DNA from: an uncultured Prevotellaceae bacterium | GTDB lineage: Bacteria; Bacteroidota; Bacteroidia; Bacteroidales; Bacteroidaceae | Direction: 5' to 3' | DNA length: 52,310 nt | NCBI GenBank assembly: GCA_946186505.1 | Contig: CAMHNI010000023.1 | Span: 1 to 52,310, forward strand | Part shown: positions 41,294 to 49,900 of the stretch, in pieces | How the letters are laid out: every line of letters begins with the position of its first letter | How positions within the stretch are numbered: position 1 is the stretch's first letter | Position numbers and translations under genes: made by a program | Notes under the pieces: model-generated | Databases searched by the model: none | Told to the model about the DNA's origin: nothing | The model's input: only the letters and a program-made list of their open reading frames with translations

Positions 41294-42793
41294 ATGAAGC
41301 TATATTCCGACGATGAACTGGCAGAGATTCTTGACCAGCCGATATTCCACCAGATCAGTACTGCTGCCGACCATCTCGGCGTGGAGTGCTATGTCGTGGG
41401 CGGTTACGTGCGCGACATCTTTCTGGAACGTCCCAGCAACGACATCGACGTCGTCGTCGTCGGCAGCGGCATCGAGGTGGCTCAGGAACTGAAGCGTATG
41501 CTCGGCCGCAAGGCCCACCTCAGCGTGTTCAAGAACTTCGGAACGGCACAGGTGAAATTCAATGATACAGAGGTGGAGTTCGTCGGGGCACGCCGCGAGA
41601 GCTATAGCCACGACTCGCGCAAGCCCATCGTTGAGGACGGCACGTTGGAGGATGACCAGAACCGCCGCGACTTCACCATCAACGCTATGGCCATCTGCCT
41701 GAACCGTGACCGCTTCGGCGAACTGGTCGATCCCTTCAACGGCCTGGCCGACCTGGAGGACGGCATCGTCGCCACACCCTTGGAACCGGACATCACCTTC
41801 AGCGACGACCCCTTGCGCATGATGCGCTGCATACGCTTTGCCACCCAACTGAACTTCCAGATAGAGGACGAGACCTTCGAGGCTCTGGAGCGTATGGCTC
41901 CGCGCCTAAAAATTGTCAGCGGCGAGCGCATCGAGGTGGAGTTGAACAAAATCATACTCTCACCCCACCCCAGCAAGGGATTTGTCGATTTACAGCGCTC
42001 CGGGCTGCTCAACATCATACTGCCTGAGCTTGCCGCCCTCGACATCGTCGAACAGAAGAACGGACGTGCCCACAAGAACAATTTCTACCACACATTGGAA
42101 GTGCTGGAGAATGTCGCAGCCCCCCCTTCGTCCCCCGAGGGGGACACAAATGTCCTGCATGGTAATGAAGCCCCCTCGGGGGCCGTAGGGGGGGCTTTGT
42201 GGCTCCGCTGGGCCGCCCTGCTGCACGACATCGGCAAGACGAAGTCGAAGCGGTGGGAGCCAGCCATCGGCTGGACCTTCCACAACCACAATTACATAGG
42301 AGCAAAAATGGTGCCCGACATCTTCCGCCGCCTCAAACTGCCTATGGGGGCTGAAATGAAATACGTCCAGAAACTCGTTGATCTGCACATGCGGCCCCAG
42401 GCCATCGCCGACAGCGAGGTCACCGACTCTGCCGTTCGGCGCCTGCTGAACGATGCCGGTGACGACATCGACGACCTGATGACCCTATGCGAGGCCGACA
42501 TCACGTCGAAGAACGAGGTAAAGAAAAAAATCTTCCTCGAGAACTTCCGTATGGTCCGCGAGAAACTGGCCGACCTGAAAGTGAAGGATTACAAGCGACT
42601 GCTACAGCCTGTCATCGACGGCAACGAAATCATGCTGATGTTTGGTTTGCAGCCCAGCCGTGAGGTGGGTACCCTCAAGCAGTACCTGAAGGACGCCGTC
42701 TTGGACAACCGCGTGGAGAACGAGCGCGAACCCCTCATGCAGCTACTCATGGAGAAGGCCCGACAGATGGGACTGCAATGCCGACAGTCCTGA
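41294..42793 (+). CDS. cca: tRNA nucleotidyltransferase (CCA-adding) with HD domain
   Basis: The 499-residue protein has the nucleotidyltransferase head (GGYVRDIFLERPSNDIDVVVVG, with GGxVRD and DxD), the RRDFTINAMA and DDPLRMMRCIRFA motifs, and a C-terminal HD domain (ALLHDIGKTKSKR). It adds or repairs the CCA end of tRNA; neither tRNA gene here encodes CCA. Between LEVLENVA and LWLRWAALLHDIG there is an extra segment of about 26 residues (APPSSPEGDTNV... GAVGGA) encoded by a palindromic element at 42118-42196. Family members join these two segments almost directly. The frame stays open, so the enzyme probably tolerates it. Confidence 0.94.
   Translation: MKLYSDDELAEILDQPIFHQISTAADHLGVECYVVGGYVRDIFLERPSNDIDVVVVGSGIEVAQELKRMLGRKAHLSVFKNFGTAQVKFNDTEVEFVGARRESYSHDSRKPIVEDGTLEDDQNRRDFTINAMAICLNRDRFGELVDPFNGLADLEDGIVATPLEPDITFSDDPLRMMRCIRFATQLNFQIEDETFEALERMAPRLKIVSGERIEVELNKIILSPHPSKGFVDLQRSGLLNIILPELAALDIVEQKNGRAHKNNFYHTLEVLENVAAPPSSPEGDTNVLHGNEAPSGAVGGALWLRWAALLHDIGKTKSKRWEPAIGWTFHNHNYIGAKMVPDIFRRLKLPMGAEMKYVQKLVDLHMRPQAIADSEVTDSAVRRLLNDAGDDIDDLMTLCEADITSKNEVKKKIFLENFRMVREKLADLKVKDYKRLLQPVIDGNEIMLMFGLQPSREVGTLKQYLKDAVLDNRVENEREPLMQLLMEKARQMGLQCRQS
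42118..42196. repeat. Palindromic element inserted in frame within cca
   Basis: The arms 42118-42143 (AGCCCCCCCTTCG-TCCCCCGAGGGGG) and 42171-42196 (CCCCCTCGGGGGCC-GTAGGGGGGGCT) are inverted copies matching at 24 of 26 bases, with a 27-base spacer. The element is translated as a Pro/Gly/Ala-rich insert. Confidence 0.85.
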
Positions 42794-42814
42794 ACCCCCT
42801 TCACCGAGTCTCTC

Positions 42815-44557
42815 TCAACGAATGACTTTACGGCCTTTGCTGATGACAAGGCCACGTGCATGGGCTGGGTTAACACGCCTGCCCTGTAAGTCGTATTCCT
42901 TGTCGGCGGTGGCAGATGCACGAGTGACAGCAACCGCTGTCGGCTTGGTTGAGACAACGTCTATATAGTCCATGTCGGGCATGTCAGCCGAGGGATTCGA
43001 CAAACGGATGGTGTTATAGCCTGGCAGCAGCTGAATGGCCAGCGTACGACGGCCTACCTTGTCGAAACCACCCGAATTCAACGAAAGAGTCTTTATCTTC
43101 TTGCCGTTGACATGCACAGTGACACTACGGCTCTGGCCACTCAAGTAGCCGAGGGTCAGATTATACTCACCACCCTCACGGCTATAGACGTCGCGCCACT
43201 GCAGGTCGTTCTTCTCTCTATTGCCTAACCAGCCTGCCTTGTAGCCGCCTGAGCAGATGGAAGACTGGGAATAGCTACAGACATTGCCCGTGATTTCAGA
43301 ATAGGCATCGCAATAGCCTGTCTCAGCCTCGTAGCGCACACGTTCCAGACGGCTCTCGGCGTCAGCCTTATAGATGCGAGTGCCGTGCTTGGGCAGCGTC
43401 ACCTCGAAGCGCTCGGCAAAGGTGCCTATGTCTTTCTTCTCGAACAGGTCACGCAGGTTCACGTTGCCAGCGAGGGACAGGTTATCGAAACTGACCTGCA
43501 CGGTCTTTTCTTCATCTGTCGGGTTATACACGGCAAAGGCACGGAGCGTGCTGTCGCGGCGCTCCAGGTCTTTCACCAGGATGTAGCAACCGTTCTGGTA
43601 ATCCACCAGGTAAGCCTGCTGGTAGAGGGTGTCCTGATTCAAGGCTATCAGCTCTTCGTTCCTCAGCAGATTGAGGTTGGCGCCTGTGAGGGTGTTCATG
43701 TTACAGCCGATGAGCAGCGGCGAGTTCATGATGCACCACATGCCGAAGTGGGTCTTGCTCTCCTCGGTGGTCAGCTGATGGCCGTCCCACGTCTTGACGC
43801 CTACCTCGAGCATGTCCATGTCGTTGTAGTGGCCGCGGCTGCAATATGCACTCATGTAGAGGTTCTCGGCCAGGATGCCCCTGACGGACTCCCAACTGGC
43901 GTAGATGTCGCCGGTGGTGCGCCACGAGAAGGCGGCTCCGTCGACCCACGTGCCGGGATAGGCCCAGCGGCAGGCGTTCATACGGACGTCGGTGCGCCCG
44001 GTGTTGCGTATGGCCTTGGCAATAGCCTCGTAGCGGGCCTTCTCGTCGAGCTTCAGGTTCTCGTTGTTGTGGATGGGGTCGCCGCCGCAGAAGTCGACCT
44101 TGATGAAGTCGAAGCCCAGTTCCTTGAAGAAGAGGTCGGCGTCCTGCTGGTCGTGCTCGTAGAGTCCGACGCCGACACCCGTCTGGTCGCCGCCGTGATA
44201 GCTGCCGCAGGTGTTGTGACCGGCGTCGCTGTAGATACCGGCTTTCAGCCCTTTGGAGTGGATATGGTCAACGACAGGCTTCAGCCCATTAGGGAACCGC
44301 TGCGGGTGAATCTTCAGCTGGCCGCTGGACTTGTCGCGCCCGCCGAAGTAGCCGTCGTCAATATTGACGTGGTTGTAACCGACATCGAGCAGTTTCTTCG
44401 ACACCATTGAGTTGGCGGTCTGCTTGATGAGCGTCTCGTTGATGTTCAGGCCGAACGTGTTCCACGAGCTCCAGCCCATGGTCGGCCCTTCGTTCTGAGC
44501 ACAAATGGCGGTGGCCGAAAGGGCCATCGCCATTTGTATGAATAGTCGTTTCGTCAT
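42815..44557 (-). CDS. Secreted GH27 alpha-galactosidase-type enzyme with CBM-like domain and sorting-type tail
   Basis: The 580-residue protein has a signal peptide (MTKRLFIQMAMALSATAICAQ). The GH27 barrel spans about 25-300: PTMGWSSWNTFG, YNHVNIDDGYF, GIYSDAGHNTC, FIKVDFCGGD (nucleophile Asp) and acid/base region RTTGDIYASWE. A beta domain follows at about 310-400, then a CBM35-like module (VRYEAETGYCDAY ... LLPGYNTIRLSNPS) and tail EYDLQGRRVNPAHARGLVISKGRKVIR. GH27 includes alpha-galactosidases and beta-L-arabinopyranosidases, so the substrate is open. It starts four bases after the thrS stop and is convergent with cca, 21 bases apart. No peptide gene follows. Confidence 0.9.
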   Translation of the reverse strand: MTKRLFIQMAMALSATAICAQNEGPTMGWSSWNTFGLNINETLIKQTANSMVSKKLLDVGYNHVNIDDGYFGGRDKSSGQLKIHPQRFPNGLKPVVDHIHSKGLKAGIYSDAGHNTCGSYHGGDQTGVGVGLYEHDQQDADLFFKELGFDFIKVDFCGGDPIHNNENLKLDEKARYEAIAKAIRNTGRTDVRMNACRWAYPGTWVDGAAFSWRTTGDIYASWESVRGILAENLYMSAYCSRGHYNDMDMLEVGVKTWDGHQLTTEESKTHFGMWCIMNSPLLIGCNMNTLTGANLNLLRNEELIALNQDTLYQQAYLVDYQNGCYILVKDLERRDSTLRAFAVYNPTDEEKTVQVSFDNLSLAGNVNLRDLFEKKDIGTFAERFEVTLPKHGTRIYKADAESRLERVRYEAETGYCDAYSEITGNVCSYSQSSICSGGYKAGWLGNREKNDLQWRDVYSREGGEYNLTLGYLSGQSRSVTVHVNGKKIKTLSLNSGGFDKVGRRTLAIQLLPGYNTIRLSNPSADMPDMDYIDVVSTKPTAVAVTRASATADKEYDLQGRRVNPAHARGLVISKGRKVIR

Positions 44558-44561
44558 GTGT

Positions 44562-46508
44562 TTAGAAGTCTTTGGTCATTTCCTGTACCTTCTGGTTCAC
44601 CTCGTCGATGAACTCCTGGATTGTCATGACGCTCTGCTCGCCGCCTCCCTGCGGGCGCACAGCGACGGTCTTATCAGCAGCTTCCTTCTCGCCGACGATG
44701 ACCATGTAGGGAATACGCTTCAGCTCGTTGTCGCGAATCTTGCGGCCCAGCTTCTCGTTGCGCAGGTCGATAGTGGCGCGGACACCACCTGCCGAAAAGA
44801 GCTTGCAGACCTCCTCGGCGTAGTCGTTGTACTTCTCCGACAGCGGCAGGATGGCCACCTGCTCGGGTGTGAGCCACAGGGGGAAGTGACCGCTGGTGTG
44901 CTCGATGAGCACGGCGCAGAAACGCTCCAACGAGCCGAACGGGGCACGGTGAATCATCACGGGCGTCTTCTTCTGGTTGTCCTCGTCGGTATATTCCAGC
45001 TGGAAGCGCTTCGGCAGGTTGTAGTCCACCTGGATGGTGCCCAGCTGCCAGCGGCGGCCGATGGCGTCCTTGATCATGAAGTCGAGCTTCGGACCGTAGA
45101 AGGCGGCCTCGCCGTATTCCACCTTGGCGGGCAGGCCCTTCTCCTGACAAGCCTCCTGGATGGCCTTCTCAGCCAGTGCCCAGTCCTCGTCGGTACCGAC
45201 GTACTTGTCGTGGTCGTTGGGGTCGCGCAGCGAAATCTGTGCCTCGAAGTTGAAGCCGAAGGCGGTGAGCACCACGCCGATGATGTCCATCACGTTGAGG
45301 AACTCCTGCTTCACCTGGTCGGGACGGCAGAAGAGGTGGGCGTCGTCCTGGGTGAACGAGCGCACACGGGTCAGTCCGTGCAGCTCGCCCGACTGCTCGT
45401 AGCGATAGACGGTGCCGAACTCAGCGATGCGCAGGGGCAGGTCACGGTAAGAGCGGGGCTTGTTGGCGAATATCTCGCAGTGGTGGGGGCAGTTCATCGG
45501 CTTCAGCATGTACTCCTCGCCCTCCTCGGGTGTGGTGATGGGGCGGAACGAGTCCTTGCCGTAGTGGGCATAGTGACCCGAGGTGACATAGAGGCTCTTG
45601 CCACCGATATGCGGGGTGATAACTTCCTGATAACCATAACGCTTCTGCACCTTGCGCAAGTGTTCCTGCAAGCGGAGACGCAGGTCGGTGCCCTTCGGCA
45701 GCCAGATGGGCAGACCCTTGCCCACCTTCTCTGAGAACATGAACAGTTCCATCTCCTTGCCTATCTTGCGGTGGTCGCGCTTCTTGGCCTCCTCGAGCAT
45801 GACGAGATACTCGTCGAGCATCTTCTTCTTGGGGAACGAGATGCCGTAGAGGCGCTGCATCTGCTCACGGGTGGCATCGCCGCGCCAGAAGGCTCCGGCC
45901 ACGCTGGTCAGCTTGACAGCCTTGATCTCACCGGTATCTACCAGGTGCGGACCGCGGCAGAGGTCGGTGAAGTTTCCCTGCGTATAGGTAGTGATGCTGC
46001 CGTCTTCGAGGTCCTGGTCTATATGCTCGCACTTGTACGTCTGACCGTCGGCGGCGAACTCCTTCAGCGCCTCGGCCTTGGGCACTTCGCGGCGAACCAC
46101 CGGCTCCTTCTTGCCAGCCAGCTCCTTCATCTTTGCTTCGATGGTGGGGAAGTCGCTCTCCTTGATCATCTGTCCGTCGGGCAGCAGCACGTCGTAGAAG
46201 AATCCGTTCTCAACAGCCGGTCCGAAGCCGAACTGCACGCCGGGGTACAGCTCCTGCAGGGCCTCAGCCAACAGGTGGGCAGAGGTGTGCCAGAAGGTGT
46301 GCTTACCCTCGTCGTCGTCAAACTTGTAGAGCGCGATGGTGGCGTCCTCCATGATGGGGCGGTTCAGCTCTACTGTCTCACCGTTTACGCCACAGCTGAC
46401 AACGCTGCGTGCCAGAGCCGGCGAGATGCTCTCGGCAATCTGAAATCCCGTCACGCCCTGTTCATACGAGCGAACAGAGCCGTCAGGGAAAGTAATTTTG
46501 ATTTCCAT
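44562..46508 (-). CDS. thrS: Threonyl-tRNA synthetase
   Basis: The 648-residue class II synthetase has the TGS domain (1-65, starting [18 protein letters not shown]), the editing domain ([11 protein letters not shown] near 75 and the later C..H pair CRGPHLV), the catalytic core ([37 protein letters not shown]) and the anticodon-binding domain. It charges tRNA-Thr and edits mischarged Ser-tRNA. The promoter is at 46545-46575. infC, which often follows thrS, is absent; a GH27 gene follows after four bases. Confidence 0.97.
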   Translation of the reverse strand: MEIKITFPDGSVRSYEQGVTGFQIAESISPALARSVVSCGVNGETVELNRPIMEDATIALYKFDDDEGKHTFWHTSAHLLAEALQELYPGVQFGFGPAVENGFFYDVLLPDGQMIKESDFPTIEAKMKELAGKKEPVVRREVPKAEALKEFAADGQTYKCEHIDQDLEDGSITTYTQGNFTDLCRGPHLVDTGEIKAVKLTSVAGAFWRGDATREQMQRLYGISFPKKKMLDEYLVMLEEAKKRDHRKIGKEMELFMFSEKVGKGLPIWLPKGTDLRLRLQEHLRKVQKRYGYQEVITPHIGGKSLYVTSGHYAHYGKDSFRPITTPEEGEEYMLKPMNCPHHCEIFANKPRSYRDLPLRIAEFGTVYRYEQSGELHGLTRVRSFTQDDAHLFCRPDQVKQEFLNVMDIIGVVLTAFGFNFEAQISLRDPNDHDKYVGTDEDWALAEKAIQEACQEKGLPAKVEYGEAAFYGPKLDFMIKDAIGRRWQLGTIQVDYNLPKRFQLEYTDEDNQKKTPVMIHRAPFGSLERFCAVLIEHTSGHFPLWLTPEQVAILPLSEKYNDYAEEVCKLFSAGGVRATIDLRNEKLGRKIRDNELKRIPYMVIVGEKEAADKTVAVRPQGGGEQSVMTIQEFIDEVNQKVQEMTKDF

Positions 46509-46544
46509 ATCTACAATATATGTTTGAAGTTAAAATTCGGGGTG

Positions 46545-46575
46545 CAAAGGTACGAAAAAACGATCGCAGAACAAA
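46545..46575 (-). promoter_or_regulatory. Promoter of thrS
   Basis: On the minus strand TTTG (46572-46575), a 19-base spacer and TACCTTTG (46545-46552) match the consensus. The flanks resemble the promoter at 51557-51587. The stretch 46576-46731 shows no convincing gene and contains GACGCAAGCGTC and similar short palindromes. Confidence 0.75.
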
Positions 46576-46731
46576 ATAAATTCATTTATTTTTTATGCCG
46601 AGTGTAGGAGTTTCCTTGAGCAAAGCGAAAAACTTCGCCGTCTTGACGGCAGAGTTCTTGCAAAAAGCAAGCGACGCAAGCGTCGAGCGACGAAAAAAGC
46701 GCGTAACTGCGAAGCGTCCTTTTAGGCCAAA

Positions 46732-46763
46732 CCGCCGAGGCATCACAATGGATGTCTCGGCGG
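46732..46763 (-). terminator. Hairpin after the peptide gene
   Basis: CCGCCGAGGCATC (46732-46744) and GATGTCTCGGCGG (46751-46763) form a near-perfect 13-pair stem with a 6-base loop. It sits 29 bases after the stop of the 60-residue peptide gene; minus-strand RNA continues TTTGGCC. Confidence 0.55.
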
Positions 46764-46792
46764 ATATTTATTACAGAGGGTTAGGGAGAGTA

Positions 46793-46975
46793 TTATTCAA
46801 ACAGGAAGTCATTGAAGATTATTCGCGTGTCAGCCTCAACCGTGCCACTCAGGTCAATGCCGCCATAGCCAATGCCGTTTTCGCTGCTGACACCATTGGC
46901 ATCGCTGGCAGCTATCATTTGTTCGCTGATGTATTCCAGCACCTCAACGGCTGGAGTCGTATATACATTCTTCAT
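46793..46975 (-). CDS. 60-residue MKKY-type peptide downstream of the leucine-rich repeat protein
   Basis: The frame begins 16 bases after the stop of the large surface protein. The product starts MKNVYTTPAVEVLEY, has SEQMIAAS at 17-24, a Gly/Ser-rich centre (NGIGYGGIDLSG) and ends RIIFNDFLFE. It aligns with the peptides at 23033 and 40904 at both ends. There is no signal peptide or membrane helix. The function is unknown. A hairpin follows it. Confidence 0.75.
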   Translation of the reverse strand: MKNVYTTPAVEVLEYISEQMIAASDANGVSSENGIGYGGIDLSGTVEADTRIIFNDFLFE

Positions 46976-46991
46976 CTTCTGTTCTCCTTTC

Positions 46992-49900
46992 CTATTTTAT
47001 CACCACTTTCTTTCCGTTAACAATGTACACACCCTTACCGGCCTTGCTTATGCGCTGACCGTTTAGGTTGTAAATCTCACTCTTCAACTGCTCACTCTTC
47101 ACTTCTACACTATTCACTAACGTAGCGTCCAATGTATTACCATCAAGCGAGAAGGTAATACGGGCTTCGGCTACATCGTAGTAAGCATCCAGCACATCCC
47201 TGAATTCGAAGTAAGCACGGAAAGCCTTGATGGGCGAGTCACCGACTGAATAATAGAATTTGTTGCCACTTAGGAACACGCTTTCCTCAGGTACTGTTGT
47301 CGCCGTATAGGTGCCGTACATATAGCCACGCTCCGAAGCCTTAGTACCCACCTGCACTTTAGGCTTAGCGCTCGCTTCGATGTTGACGCCGTCAACGGTA
47401 AACTCCGTTACGGGTTCCTCTACCTTGATAATATAGGGATGGTTCGCCTCGATAGCTGTCACCGTGGTAAAGCCGACATTGATGCCCACGACACTTTCGC
47501 TTTCCTTTACAGGGCTCCAGCTGGTGAAGTCACCCAACTGCACACCGTCGCCAAATGCTGCCTTCACCTGTGCCTCCGTCATAGCGAACGGCAAACAGAT
47601 GGTGCTCCAGTTGTCTTGCGTGATAGTACGCACCACTCGGACGTCAGCACCTGTGGCATTATCAGGAGCTGTCGTAGACGTTTCGCTAAGAACAATACGT
47701 CCGTCTGCTGCACCTGTCACCGTCACGGTTGTCTCCACCTCGCTCGTTACGTAATACTTACTGATATCCGTTTCTGTCAGTTTCATCTTACGCAGATAGA
47801 CGGGTTTCTCGCCTGCAGCAACGTTTGCTGCAACGCAGATGGTCAGCGTGGCTATCTCGCCGTCAGTCCCTGTAAACGTCTCATCAAACTGTGAACCGCA
47901 GAGGAATCGGATGGCACCGTCCGGCTGTTCGCTCACCGTCAACGTGTGCTGGTCGCCAGCAGGCCGACGGTTGTTGTTCAACGCGCAGACGATGCGGTTA
48001 TTGGCATCCTTCTTGGCCGTCATACCTTCGGGCAGGTACAAGTCGAACTGGAAGCCACGAATCTCCGCCGTATTCTTCATCTTGATGGAAACTTGTGTCT
48101 CGCCGTTCGCTTCAGCAGTAAATGGTTCTATATAGATGGCATTGTTCAGCGTACTGACATCGGTGGCTGCCCGTCGCTGTGTGCTGCGCGAAGCGTCCAC
48201 ATTAGTGTTGCCGTATACCGAGTTATACAGTATCAAGTTAGCAATGCCTATATAGTCGAGCACATCCACCACGTTGTCCTTGTTCACGTCGGCAGCCTCC
48301 ACGTTGAAACCCTCCGGCGTGTTACCCATAATATGGTTGGCCACACCGATGTAGTCGCTCACGTCCACCTCACCGTCACCGCTGATGTCACCAGGGACGT
48401 ACGAGAGGACAGTCATTGCAGTCTGCAACGTCTCTGTCAGGTAGTAGTTGTCAATGTTCGTCTCTGTCAGCTTAACGTCCTTCAGTATGACAGGATACTG
48501 ACCGTCAAACATCCGCGCGTCGATACACAGACGTACCGTGAGAATATCGCCCTTCGTACCTGTGAATGTCTCGTCATACTGTGATCCGCAGAGGAAACGG
48601 ACGGCACCGTCTGGCTGCTCGTTCACCGTCAGCGTGTGTACGCTGCCATCTGGCAGACGTACGTTATTCAATGAACTGACAAAGCGGTTGTTTCCGTCCT
48701 TCTTCACCGTCACGCCTATCGGCAGGTACATATCGAACTGGAAGCCGCGAATCCCCACCGTGTTCTTCATCTTCAGGGTTATGTCCACCTCCTTACCCTT
48801 CGTCACCTTCAGCGGTTCCATATAGATGACATTGTCTATAGCCAAAACGTCGGTTACTGCCACATTGTCCTGTGGCTTCTCATACTCCTCGATTGAACCG
48901 AAGTCCTTCCAGACACTGGTGGACTGATATGCCGCCTTTGTACCTTTAGGGACATAGAGTGTTGCATTTTTGTAATTCGAACTTTGGAAAGCATTAATAT
49001 CTATTGGCGTATCCCAACCAATAGTCACCGAGGTCAGCCCGGTGCATCTTTCGAACGCATAATTACCAATCGACGTCACACTCGAAGGAATTGTCACCGA
49101 CTTCAAGCCGCTACATCTATAGAAAGCAAATTCGCCTATCGATGTCACGCTCGATGGAATCGTCAACGACGTCAAGCTGGTGCAACGAATGAAAGCTCCA
49201 CTGCCAATCGACGTCACACTCGAAGGAATGGTCAACGATGTTAAGCCGCTGCAACCAGCGAAAGCATTACTGCCAATCGATGTCACGTTCGTTGGAATAA
49301 CCGTATTCTTACATCCTGTAATCAACGTATTATCTGCAGCCTTGATAATAGCATTACAATTGTCGCGAGAGTCATATACTGTATTACCTTCCTCGACAAT
49401 AATTGACGTCAAGCCGCTACAGACATCGAAAGCCTTACGACCAATCGACGTCACGCTCGAAGGAATCGTCAACGACGTCAAGCCGCTGCACTCGTTGAAA
49501 GCACATTCACCAATCGACGTCACACTCGAAGGAATTGTCACCGACTTCAAGCTGCTGCAACCATAGAAAGCAAATTCGCCTATCGATGTCACGCTCGAAG
49601 GAATCGTCACCGACGCCAAGCTGCTACACGCCCAGAAAGCAAAATTGCCAATCGACGTCACACTCGAAGGAATCGTCACCGATGTCAAGCCGCTACAATG
49701 AGAGAAAGCATCTCCGCCTATCGATGTCACGCTCGAAGGAATCGTTAACGATGTCAAGCCGCTGCAACCAGAGAACGCATAATCGCCAATCGACATCACG
49801 CTCGAAGGAATCGACAACGATGTCATACCGCTGCAACCAGAGAAAGCCCAGTCACCTATCGACGTTACGCTTGAAGAAATAACGGTATTCCTACATCCTG

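Noticed and set aside
23220..44557. A classical polysaccharide utilisation locus
   Set aside because: Pectin-active genes are present, but there is no susC/susD pair, and unrelated housekeeping operons lie between them.
43385..45734. Long plus-strand frames (43385-44410 and 44505-45734) opposite GH27 and thrS
   Set aside because: Both are antisense to well supported genes; the valine/leucine/alanine-rich translations have no domain pattern.
46595..47020. 141-codon plus-strand frame over the thrS/peptide gap
   Set aside because: It spans a hairpin and the antisense of the 60-residue peptide gene, and its composition looks random.
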